Positions 23,601 to 31,689 of a stretch of DNA of 64,000 nucleotides are shown here, piece after piece (the stretch's first letter is position 1; every line of letters starts with the position of its first letter). Under the pieces are notes generated by a model. It was given only the letters and a program-made list of their open reading frames with translations. It was not told where the DNA came from and made no database searches. Origin of the DNA: Apium graveolens (lineage: Eukaryota > Streptophyta > Magnoliopsida > Apiales > Apiaceae); assembly GCF_009905375.1 (NCBI RefSeq), contig NC_133650.1:173122518-173186517 (forward strand). Reading direction: 5' to 3'. A program made the position numbers and the translations under genes.

Positions 23601-23920
23601 ATTATTTGAAGGCTAGCATCCAGGGAAGCTTCTTCTATTTCAGCAGGAGAGAAGTCCTCAGGATCCTTCACATAAGTTCTCGCTTGGGTGATCACCACAT
23701 CATTCTCTATTACCTCTGGTTCAATAACCATAGGAATTTTTGGACCCTTCTTCAACACTTGCAAATATTTGGGATTAGCAACCTGTAAAAACAGTAGCAT
23801 CTTCTTCTTCCACATCACATAATTTTCTTTATCGAAAAGTGGAATTTTAACGGTTCCAACTTTTTGTGTTGTCATTATGAATTTTTGAGTGAATAAAAAT
23901 TCAAGAAGTGAAAGAAACAC
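20633..23920 (-). CDS. Gag fused in frame to RT C-terminal half and RNase H (1095 codons)
   Basis: Intact frame. A likely start is the ATG at 23875 (residue 16, MTTQK), because gag similarity begins right after it. Residues about 20-230: copia gag of the UBN2/DUF4219 type. A Gln-rich stretch follows (about 262-285), a CCHC zinc knuckle at about 370-383 (CFNCNELGHFATEC), and a coiled coil (about 460-527). Near residue 752 (plus position about 21650-21672) gag sequence runs into RT just before the catalytic YVDD (about 778). RNase H follows with its acidic signatures: GYTDSDYAG (about 938), TAEAEYIAAG (about 985) and DNTSAI (about 1020). The protease, integrase and RT fingers, about 750 residues in complete relatives, are missing. 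The product could still make particles but not cut, copy or integrate by itself. Confidence 0.92.
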   Translation of the reverse strand: MFLSLLEFLFTQKFIMTTQKVGTVKIPLFDKENYVMWKKKMLLFLQVANPKYLQVLKKGPKIPMVIEPEVIENDVVITQARTYVKDPEDFSPAEIEEASLDASLQIILVDSLNPLMNRHVMNCKDSKHIWETIEIINEGTEEVRENKLEILTSEYEYFKSNPGEGITEVFERYNALINNMNINGKYYSIREVNKKFLLTLPTHLEHRITAIREARDLSEISLERLYGVLKTYELEQIQQKEVYGKGRVVSTSTALVADEQQQQPLYQQQSQQSDRMVQSSKAEDNVIVAEFDSPTINQSGDDYYSLEELEQLKDESMALIVKRFSNVRFKRNPKFKYKSNYNRFQKGGSSSSNTSSGGYKTGMVDRSTIRCFNCNELGHFATECRKPKQARKNSYDSNQKSKSERAYLAKGRSWDDTDSEDEEVGNLALMASDASTSSSRKEVKLSDAEMVYHLRGNLDCARRDNELLNQQIKDLEKEVNELRLVHINQDKLKDQVSFLENRVDCYRQLETILKDKITGLEAKVKAYFHSCSKSKEFYNKQAVNQTHGIGYDYNAAIGKLGINSPPHVCAKGREVPHVLKGVDEPLYKESIAEPFDETSFIIQEEIRAEDNANGKTVSKSSVSKVPVKVVKATETNSDTHELDSTNAMSTMHKLPIVNPSHKACGVPDCMSCAFNLLFAYFNGKHASNDKTTPRQHVNNRKHDRSKTASPPKARKETFVPKPKHKSDKAVLKVKCSVIENVENSEIKNDKLIENSFIRGVIDKTLFSKKHKNDTILVQVYVDDIIFGSTNDNLCKRFAKLMHSKFEMSMMGELKFFLGLQVNQRLDGTFICQSKYLKELLKKYNLEDSASARTPSTTAVKLGPCENSIKVDVTSYRGMIGSLLYLTASRPDIMYATCLCARFQADPRDIHLVAVKRILRYLKGTPNLGIWYPKESGFNLVGYTDSDYAGSVVDRKSTSGSCQFLGSRLVSWYSKKQQTVSNSTAEAEYIAAGSCCAQILWIRNQLRDYGSVLNKIPILCDNTSAIAITNNPVQHSRTKHIDIRYHFIREHVMNGTVELFFVPTEEQIADIFTKPLDESTFTRLVGKLGMLNSFSD

Positions 23921-23956
23921 AAAAGTCTAGGATCTTGATTTGTACGTTAATCAGAA

Positions 23957-23969
23957 GGCTCTGATACCA
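23957..23969 (-). other. Primer-binding site, initiator-Met tRNA
   Basis: Minus strand reads TGGTATCAGAGCC, a perfect match to the initiator-Met tRNA complement, two bases after the 5' LTR end. Confidence 0.92.
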
Positions 23970-23971
23970 AT

Positions 23972-25343
23972 TGTTAGGTCACAATTTGTTTGTAGAAGGG
24001 GGGGGTTGAATGCAAACAATACCGTTTCGTCGAATAAAATGCGGAATAAAATTGTGAAACAAAATTCAAGTTAAATAAAACTTTTATTAAACTTGAAAGG
24101 TGTTACAACTACGGTATCGATTACAAGGGATTAATCTCAAATCAATTATTACAAATTTAGAATAAATTCGACATGAACTTTTTCTATTTTTGTAATTAAA
24201 AGATCAAATGCTAAAAGCGATTTGAGATTAAGTTCTAGGGATTTTAATCCGCTAGATTGATATACAAGAACAAGATAAGTAATTCTAGTGGTTTGGATTT
24301 AACATTAACAAACTAGAATATTTGATCTTGAATAAGCAGAGGAATGATGAAATATTTTCTTTTGTTTTCTGCTGTGTTTTCTTGTTCTGTATCTGCTCTG
24401 TTTTTGCTGAGTTGATAGTTGATATTGTCTTCTGCTTCCTTTTAAATCAATCACAGCCGAAGTTGTTGAGAACTGGTGTGACAATCTATTTGAGCTTGAA
24501 TGACTTTCGGTGAGACAATCTATTAGAGCTAGGAAGACAATTAAAATGAACTAGCAAGACTTTCGGTATGACTATTGATTGTCATACCGATTGTCATAGT
24601 AGTACAATTGAAATTGTTTTTCTGAATACATAATTGATTTTAATCTAATTGAAAATTCTATCAATACAATCAACTGAATTAGCAAGACATTCGGTATGAC
24701 TATCAATTGTCATACCGATTGTCATACTAGTACAATCAGTTGTCTTATTTAGAATTATCACAGATTTTAATCAATTAACATTCTGAAAATCCTTAATATT
24801 AATTCTAAATTAATTAATCAATTTAATTCAATTAATCAATAAATTAATCCTTGCAGATGTAATTTATTTTCTTAATTAAATTATATGACTTAATTAATTA
24901 ATAGAGAATTAATACTAACCCTGAGCAGCATCCATTCTTCTGACAATCTTCTGAAAGTCACTGAGACTTATGAATCAATTCCGTCACTTCAATGCTGACA
25001 CTCGATGTACTGTCTGGTTCATGAGTGACTAACTTTCGTGACGTTTCTTCATGTCTTGACTTTGTTGTTCTGATTGAATCCTTGTAATAAATGATACCTT
25101 GACGAGATCTCTGTCACTTGATTAAATCCACGATCTTGATTTATATCACTGAGGCATGATCAAATTCTTGAACTTCTTCCAGTGAATCTTCAAGTCTGCA
25201 GATGAACAATGTTTCTTTATTCTTTGACAGATGTTACTTTGTGAGATCTCTCTGATGCTTGATCCACTATTTACTTATTACATTCTTATTTGAGTTGAGT
25301 TAAATACTCGAATAAACGAGTAGGCTATGACATATGCCTTTCA
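23972..25343 (-). repeat. 5' LTR of the young Sirevirus-type element
   Basis: 1372 bases, TG...CA, two visible differences from 14331-15701. It contains the same palindromic units (about 24563-24604 and 24691-24734). Confidence 0.95.
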
Positions 25344-25348
25344 GTTAC

Positions 25349-25420
25349 ACATATATTTTATTTATTTAATAATTCCATAATTACACTTTTAAATAATACG
25401 AAAGTACGCGAGTCGTTACA
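25349..25420 (-). repeat. Outer end of the degraded gypsy LTR (continues 10890-14330)
   Basis: Minus strand starts TGTAACGACTCGCG at 25420, a typical gypsy LTR start. The Sirevirus target duplication (25344-25348) precedes it. The sequence to the right belongs to another element, so 25420/25421 is the insertion border. Confidence 0.7.
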
Positions 25421-27103
25421 GTTTCCGTTGCGTTTATATGCTAGAAATCCAACAATATGCTCCAAAGCCCATATTCTCAGAGTATGAGTTGGAGGAAGGA
25501 GAGATAGATGAGGGCGACTTTCCCAAGGGGTGTAAACCCAGATTCGAAGAGGTGGTGACGGAGGAGAGAAAGATTATCTCTGAGGATGAGGAATATGGAG
25601 ATGAAATTGCCTTCTCGGATGACTGTTTATTCTATGGATTGCCGGAGAAATTCAACCAATCTTATGAAGAAATTCAAGGAGAGATAGAAAGATCAAAACT
25701 AAGAGTACAAAGAGTTGTCTAGAGAAAGGAAACCATAGAAGCAAGAGAACCATATCTTCGGGAAAATAGGAGAGGAAGTGAATAAGATGAGATAAAAAGA
25801 AAAATGGACAAATCTGAAGTCTATCATAATTTAGACCCTGGCAACAGGAATCTTCTAAACACCGTGGATAAGTACAAAGGGGATTATTCAAATAATCTTG
25901 AGTTCTATTATCAGTTCAATATAATAATCGCTGGCACCACTGTGAATATTCTAAAGAATGGTGGAAAATCACTGTTAATCACATTGATGGACTATAAATT
26001 AAAATCGCCACAAGTGTCCTGAAGAAGCTAAACATTGTTGAACTGTTTGTCCTTGCATCAAAGATTCCATGGTTGAAATCGAATGAGAATGAATACTTCA
26101 GAGATAAGCTTCGAAAGATGATGATGGATGTGTCTCCTCAAGCATTTATCCATTCGTGATCAAAGTATTTGGAGATGGCAGGATGCAGAACATCGCCATG
26201 TCTAATCAACATATAAGATCCAGTCATTTTTTACAACTCACTTTCGTGGAAAGTCAACTCAGGAGCAAAAGAGAAAAACCGGAGGCACCAAGAGTCAAGA
26301 GCTCAGAAGCAGACTATAACGCTGCTAAAGTTCTATATGCTTACAGACTCAATGACAAGATGATCAGGAACTCAGAGAGGGACATGAAGAAGTTTAACAG
26401 AGCTTATCATGAGATGGTTTTCATAAATAGAGAGGCAGAAATTAATCTTCCAAAAGATAGTGAACCTACCATCAGCACTAATAATAAAGGGGATCTAGTC
26501 TTTGAGATTAATAAAATAAAGATTTAGATCAAGGATTTCAGAGCAAGCAAATCAGAAGCAATACAACAAGCCTTGTTGGATGTCAAACTTTCCACATGTA
26601 AAGAAGACAAGGTTTCTTTGATTCTTATCATAAAGATACTTGATGTGGTAGTGGAAGAAGAATCGATCAATGACACTAAGAGAGTACGAGGACATCCTAA
26701 AAGGATAACAGTCTTCGTAATGGCAAAAAGATCCACTCTGTTGTTTGAACTTATTCCTAAGTGCTCCAAAATCAGATATCTCCAACTTGTGCTTAATGAA
26801 CTGAATAATCCACCTCCCATTAATGCACTTGAAATAGAAGCTCGTGATTCTGTCCAAGCTAGACTGAATGACCTCCTGAATAAAAGTAAAAGATCATCTA
26901 TTCCAGATTCAACAAATCAACATATCCCGAAAAGAAAGCTACCAAGAGAAAATCTGTACAGACTCAATCCACTCAAGAAGGAGAAGGTAGTCAAGGAAAT
27001 GAATGAAGAAGACAAAAATAAAGAATACATAGATCATCTTTTCAGGCTAGAGGAACAATTCTCTGTAATTTGTAATTTAAGAAATCTAGAATTATATATG
27101 TGA
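25421..27103 (+). pseudogene. Broken ORF ahead of a Sirevirus-like 3' LTR, probably ORF2 remnant
   Basis: Frame 1 is open in 25438-25722 and 25804-26022; after a frameshift between 26022 and 26156, frame 2 carries 26156-26527 and 26573-27103 with a stop in between. The N-terminal part is acidic (ELEEGEIDEGD), and the C-terminal part is Lys/Arg/Glu-rich and ends with a FRLEEQ segment resembling FRLEDQ near the end of ORF2 at 41584-42534. It ends about 100 bases before the polypurine tract, the ORF2 position. I do not recognise a domain; the ORF2 assignment rests mainly on position. Confidence 0.5.
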
Positions 27104-27204
27104 TCCAGAATGCATTTAATATCATTATTTGTTTTGAGGTTGTACTTTTTCTTATTGTCGGTTGAGTTATCCATAAGGATTTTCTTTTCGAACTCTAACA
27201 ATCA

Positions 27205-27217
27205 AATTGGGGGAGAT
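27205..27217 (+). other. Polypurine tract of the truncated Sirevirus-like element
   Basis: AAATTGGGGGAGA-type tract directly before the LTR start TGTAAAGC. Confidence 0.8.
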
Positions 27218-28667
27218 TGTAAAGCATAATGTAACATAATATGTAATCGATCAATTATAACTCAACATGAAAAAGAAACAGATAAATAATATTAAACCGT
27301 GAAGCACAGGAACCCTGAAGATGAAGACTGGATAAATACAAAGAATCAAAATATAGAATTAATGCTCTCAGTCCGTAACCAGGTCATGGGAAGAAGTTCA
27401 TTAATATGTTCAAGCCTCCATGAAGAATAAGATGTCAAAAGACTTCTAGTGTTAGTGAAATGATTTGATTTGAAGTATTAAAGATCTGGGGTTCAGTGAT
27501 TGAGGCAATGAATAATAAACCAAGATGTATCATTTTAGAATTGTCAAGAAAATTGAATTAAATCAGTTCATATTAGTTGTTTGTGAACCGAACCAGTGCG
27601 CCAAGCATCAGCATATCAGAAAGGGTTTAATTCAGTTATACAGAAGAAATATTTTTGATACAGTTATTGGAGACATGAATTTTTCTAAAGCAATATACCT
27701 TACTAGGACTCCCGGGTCGTAACTTAGGTTACTTAGTCAAAACAAGGTCCTAAGGCATACAAGGGGAATAAGTCGCAAGTAATTTTATAAGGGGATAAGG
27801 GGGTCACAATTTAGCAAATAAACTAAGGCAATATCCTTCCCCTAGCTAATGCAGTCACCAGTTAGAAGTTATGCCATAATTTGGCTAAGGCAATATTCCC
27901 CTAGAGCATAAGAGGTCGCAAGTTAGCCTATACTAGAGAAGCAAGTTGCAACTTAGAAAGTTTCTCAGGCAAATCACTTTGTTCTTCTCTAGTCACAAGT
28001 AAACACTCCAAGGGAAGCTTTTGGTCGTAAGTAAGGAATTAAAGGAAGGAAAATATTCTAAGTCATTTCCTTCTACTAGTGGTCTCCAGTAACAAGATGG
28101 AAAATAGTACCAAGGCAATACTTGTTATCTTATGGTCACAAGTAAGATGTACCCTTGTTATTTTATGATCGCAAGTAAGATGTACCCGTGTTATCTTATG
28201 GTCGCAAGTAAAAGGAAAGTAAATGAAAAGGCACTGTGTTCCCTCTGGTCTCCAGTAATTACTTGGATGTTTTTCATTGAACAAACATGCAGCAGCTGAA
28301 ATGGTATTGTGTGGATAAAATGATGCCACTTGTCCAATGCAAATTGAAGACTACAAAAGCAGCAAAGTGAATTTATATTCACTTGGTTATCTTCCTCAAC
28401 AATAGAAGTCTTTTTACGAGAGCTCTATTAAAAATATCATTTATTAAGCTTGTAAACAAAAAGTTGTGTTGTCGAATTTATTGTAGCTAATCATTTATTT
28501 CATTAGATTGTAGCAAGCTCAAGGTTTATATTAGTAAAAAGATATATTCTTCGAATTGTTTCATGTCTATTTTAATTCCGTTTATCTAACGAAGAACTTG
28601 AAACGAATCGAGAAAGATTGTAGGTATCGTATTCAACCCCCTCTTCTACGATACTTTGGGACTAACA
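27218..28667 (+). repeat. 3' LTR of the truncated Sirevirus-like element
   Basis: 1450 bases, TG...CA (TGTAAAGC to GACTAACA), preceded by a polypurine tract. It contains a dense array of a GGTCGCAAGTAA-like motif (27714-28260). No partner LTR is present in the window. Confidence 0.75.
27714..28260. repeat. Array of about 13-14 degenerate GGTCGCAAGTAA motifs in an LTR
   Basis: Copies near 27714, 27771, 27802, 27853, 27914, 27944, 27991, 28023, 28081, 28134, 28167, 28200 and 28247, all on the plus strand, varying as gtc(g/a/t)(c/t)aagt(a/t)a. Around 28120-28212 they form three tandem units of about 33 bases (tgttatcttatggtcgcaag). 'aaggcaata' blocks precede several copies. Confidence 0.8.
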
Positions 28668-29090
28668 ATTAGTGATATTCTGTTATATTATTAAAGAAAG
28701 GACGGAAGTTATGGTTATATTAATTAAAGGTGTATGTTGTGTCAATTAGTAGTATATGTGGTTATCAGTATGATACGTGTTAAATTATTGTGAAATGATC
28801 AGTTTGGGTCATAACAGTTGATTGGTACACTTGTTTATGTATTGGTTGATTGTTGGAGTCGGCTCTAGTCCGACTGGAAGTCGATAATACAGAGGAGGTG
28901 TTGCTCAAATTTTTCTAAAAATATAACACTTTTAAAACAAGAAGCGCACTTCCATGTGTTATTAATATTCTTGTTTGATACTCCAAATGATTGCGATTTT
29001 AGTTTTTGAAAAGGGTTTCTATAATTAAACCAAATTTATATGATTGGTCTTGGATTTCACCTAGCTAGTCATTACTTGGTTCAATTGATC
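28668..29090. other. Unassigned intergenic stretch
   Basis: About 420 AT-rich bases between the Sirevirus-like LTR and the Tat-like LTR. There is no open frame of note and no match to the other elements in the window that I can see. It may be an older LTR fragment or true intergenic DNA. Confidence 0.5.
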
Positions 29091-29619
29091 TGTATGGATA
29101 GAAAATACATCCTAAAGACACATTAAATGTCACATTAATTATACTTGGGCTTCTTGTCCTAAGCCCAACACAGACCTATTTATTCTAAGCTCATAGCATA
29201 CTCAAGACGACCCAAGAAATCAAGACCCACCAACACAGGTCATCAAGGTCCACGAACATAAGTTGTTCACGAGCTAGGGCCAATACGGTTGGAAGAGCAG
29301 ATACTGTGTATAAAATGAACACACACTCCTACAAGGAAGGATCTAGAATTTTATCCCTTACAGGAGTCCTAATTACCATCTAAGTTAAAGACTTGTCCAC
29401 CAAGTCTCCCAACACAAGTCTAACCCTAGACCCATCTCTATATAAAGGGCTCTACCCCTCAACCTAGAACTACATTTTTGACTTGATTCTGTACTATACA
29501 GAGATACATTGGTATCTTGCGAGGACCGATAGTCCCTACCACGAGAGCAGCCATTAAACCTCGAAGCTCACAAACCCTAGCATCAATTACTAACGCACCC
29601 TAGTTTTTATTCCACGACA
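29091..29619 (+). repeat. 5' LTR of Tat-like element 1
   Basis: 529 bases, TGTA...GACA. It shares wording with the LTR at 46320-46920, including 'agacttg(t/a)ccaccaagtct' and the TATATAA box, so the two belong to one family. Confidence 0.7.
29438..29448 (+). promoter_or_regulatory. TATA box of Tat-like LTR 1
   Basis: CTATATAAAGG about 180 bases before the LTR end; the counterpart CTATATAAGG is at 46727-46736 in the sister LTR. Confidence 0.6.
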
Positions 29620-29637
29620 TTGGCGCAGTCTGTGGGA
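29620..29637 (+). other. Primer-binding site of Tat-like element 1
   Basis: TTGGCGCAGTCTGTGGGA immediately after the LTR; the sister element has TTTGGCGCCGTCTGTGGG at 46921. The tRNA partner is not initiator-Met; I cannot name it safely. Confidence 0.65.
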
Positions 29638-29651
29638 CAATTATAAAAACC

Positions 29652-30390
29652 ATGGTTAACATATAGAGCAGAAATAATAGTGGAACAGACAATCATATCC
29701 TATCGCGAACACTTGCATTAGTAGGAGAGATACCAGTGCACTCAACTTATGCCTCTACCTGAGGAAGAACCTCGGTAGGGGAAACCGAGGCTCAACCACA
29801 AGGAACGAATTTCCCGGCTCCTCGAGAGATGAATCCCCAATTTCAACAGATACTTGCACCTGTGAACCCTCAACCCATTGGGTATGAGTACTCAATAATC
29901 GTGACCACTAACCCCCTTTACGGGATGCCTATATACCCCAAGGTTGGAGGAAGTGGACACTCTAATCGAGGCTAAGAACAAGGGCGGACGCTTCAATACA
30001 TATGTGGCTTGGCTCACATCCCTAATGATCCAAACCCACCATTCGTTGAAGAGATAATGAATGCCCGCATCTCAAAGAAGTTAAAGATGTCCACCATCAA
30101 AGTTTATGATGGTACTGGCGACCCTGTTAACCATGTCAGGACGTTCTCTAACGCCCATTTTCTACAGCCCTTAAATGACATTATCAAGTGTCGGGCCTTT
30201 CCTCAAAACCTATCAGGTATGGCTCAAAGGTGGTACAACCGTCTACCCCCGAACTCGATTGGATCTTTCAAAGACTTGAGCAAAGTTTTTATCAAGTAGT
30301 TTATAAGTCGCAGAGTACCGAGAAGAGTCCGGCTTCTCTCATAGGCATAGTTCGAGAAGCAAATGAGTCCCTTAGAGACTACCTGAACTG
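29652..30390 (+). pseudogene. Tat-like gag, N-terminal part, broken
   Basis: The ATG at 29652 meets a stop after four codons, but the following DNA matches the N-terminal leader of the sister gag (46951-47706). The frame 30009-30299 encodes the start of the retrotransposon gag domain (NARISKKLKM, YDGTGDP, WYNRLPPNSI) up to a stop at 30297-30299. Matching codons continue past the stop to 'SLRDYLN' at about 30390, where the gag ends at an insertion or deletion border. Compared with the sister element, all sequence after that point is missing. Confidence 0.75.
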
Positions 30391-30557
30391 TGACACCCTC
30401 CACACCCAGGTCATAAGTTTGGGGTTCACAACACACACACATATAAACCTGTTTATGAAAATAATAATAAGCAATGACCCTACTTACCATAATCCATGGA
30501 TCACAATAGGTTAAAGTATGCACACAAGCCACAACCTTACTTATATTATAAATATAC
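30391..30557 (-). repeat. Edge of a gypsy-type LTR fragment, left part
   Basis: Begins TGTGACACCCTCCACACCC right at the break in gag, a typical gypsy LTR terminus. It is interrupted by the Sirevirus at 30558, with target duplication tatac at 30553-30557 and 43795-43799, and continues at 43800. Confidence 0.55.
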
Positions 30558-30630
30558 TGTTAGGAATATATGTATTAGTTTGATGATAAGTTAAACAAAA
30601 CACTTAAGTAAAAATCTAGTGTTTGTAGCC

Positions 30631-31012
30631 TCAACGGATAAGACCACTATTGGCTATCCGTTGATGGAGTAGCTTTACTTAGAAATAAGTTTAGTATTGT
30701 AGCACATTTCAGTCTCTGTATTTAAGTTATAATTCTTAGAAGTTGTGGGAAATTATAAGTCAAGTTGACTACTAGTGGATATGCAAATAGGAGGGCTAAC
30801 TGTAAATACTTCATGCCTTGTAATTTTGTATAAATGAAGTAGTATCAACTGATAGATTAAAGGCCTTCAACAGATGAGAAATAAAGCTTCAACGGATGTC
30901 TCTAAAGCTTCAACGGATAACATCCATCAACGGATGAGTGCATCAACGGATAAAGCTTCAACTGTTAAAGCATCAATGCATAAAGCCATCAACGGATTAA
31001 AGCTTCAACGGA
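30631..31012. repeat. CAACGGAT motif cluster in the 5' LTR
   Basis: Exact copies near 30632, 30889, 30911, 30928, 30943, 30988 and 31004 on the plus strand and one inverted copy near 30656; decayed copies (caacagat, caatgcat, caactg) lie between them. Confidence 0.85.
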
Positions 31013-31268
31013 TGCTCAGTTCCATAGCAGTTAATAGTGACAATTCATAAGCTGACAGAGGCATATGGGTTGACAGAGACAATTGGAATGTGGTAGCCTC
31101 TTGGAGGAATCAAGAAAAAGCAGCATTTCCATTCTGGTGCAAACAAGGAAGTATTCAAAGATTCACAGATTATTTTAGATTGCATTGGATAGAGAAATGA
31201 AGAAGAAACATGTGAAGAACTATTTTATGATTGTATTTTATCTTTGTCTTCACTTGTAAACTTGGTGA

Positions 31269-31276
31269 TATATAAA
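31269..31276 (+). promoter_or_regulatory. TATA box of the Sirevirus LTR
   Basis: TATATAAA about 350 bases before the LTR end, also present in the 3' LTR near 43434 (TATATAAA). Confidence 0.5.
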
Positions 31277-31631
31277 CCAAGTTGTAGCTAGTAATTAAAT
31301 GTGAATTTTCCAGAGTTGTTTAGAAAAACATAGAGAGAAAATCATCTAGTTTGTACTAGGAAGCAGCTGTGAACAATTCTTTGTATCACAGATTTTCTAA
31401 AATACACATCTCTGGTGGAACAACAAATCCACCAGAAAAGTTTTTAAAGCCTTTGTATTCTTTACATTTGTGTCTTGAATATACATCTGTCTGCACCTGC
31501 TCAAAACAATTCACACACATCTGTTCATCATACACTTAGTTTTTGAAACTGCTCAAAACATGAAAAAGTTTTGAGATTTACATTCAACCCCCTTCTGTAA
31601 ATCTCATTGTTAGTTCCTTGGGAATAACAAT

Positions 31632-31643
31632 TGGTATCAGATC
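31632..31643 (+). other. Primer-binding site of the full-length Sirevirus
   Basis: TGGTATCAGATC, one mismatch from the initiator-Met complement, two bases after the LTR. Confidence 0.85.
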
Positions 31644-31689
31644 AAGCTCTTGACATACAAAGAGTTTAAAGATCTATTCTACTAACATC

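Larger units (their letters stand above)
14331..25343 (-). mobile_element. Young Sirevirus-type copia element lacking PR, IN and half of RT
   Basis: An 11,013-base element on the minus strand: 5' LTR (23972-25343), primer-binding site, gag fused in frame to the C-terminal half of RT plus RNase H (20633-23920), a repeat-bearing spacer, a 1127-codon ORF2 (15964-19347), polypurine tract and 3' LTR (14331-15701). The LTRs are 1371 and 1372 bases with only two differences seen by eye (one G in a poly-G run; one A/G near the end). Flanking 5-mers gttat (14326-14330) and gttac (25344-25348) are a target duplication with one mismatch. It lies inside the LTR of a gypsy element. Missing protease, integrase and RT fingers mean it must borrow those in trans. 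Confidence 0.93.
6509..25420 (-). mobile_element. Degraded Ty3/gypsy (Tekay-like chromovirus) element, interrupted at 14331-25343
   Basis: On the minus strand: LTR start at 25420 (TGTAACGACTCGCG), LTR continuing at 14330 down to about 10890, a primer-binding site at 10877-10888, a leader, gag remnants (9340-8225), then RT, RNase H and integrase remnants down to about 6640. The Sirevirus at 14331-25343 sits inside the LTR. The 3' LTR is not seen; the Angela-like element lies where the 3' end would be. The gag core wording (retrotransposon gag with three zinc-knuckle-like motifs) fits the Tekay/Del group, with moderate certainty. Stops and deletions occur throughout, so it is an old copy. Confidence 0.75.
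25421..28667 (+). mobile_element. 3' part of a Sirevirus-like element, truncated at its left
   Basis: Plus-strand remains: a broken ORF in the ORF2 position (25421-27103), a polypurine tract (27205-27217) and a 3' LTR (27218-28667). The left side is cut at 25420 by the gypsy LTR. The LTR tail 'ttcaaccccctcttctacga' resembles the tails of Sirevirus LTRs in this window. Gag and pol are not present here. Confidence 0.75.
29091..30390 (+). mobile_element. 5' end of a Tat-like Ty3/gypsy element
   Basis: A short LTR (29091-29619), a TTGGCGC-type primer-binding site and a broken gag closely related to the element starting at 46320. The element stops abruptly inside gag at 30390, where an unrelated LTR fragment begins; the rest of gag and all of pol are absent. 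Confidence 0.75.
30558..31629 (+). repeat. 5' LTR of the full-length Sirevirus
   Basis: 1072 bases, TGTTAGGA to GGAATAACA. It holds eight exact CAACGGAT/ATCCGTTG octamers plus several one-base variants, mostly at 30867-31012. Confidence 0.95.

Noticed and set aside
26524..26857. Two minus-strand frames opposite the Sirevirus-like ORF
   Set aside because: Antisense to the broken plus-strand ORF that leads into the polypurine tract; no independent support.
27714..28260. Possible CRISPR array from regularly recurring short repeats
   Set aside because: Repeats are degenerate, unevenly spaced, without unique equal-length spacers, and lie inside a plant LTR.
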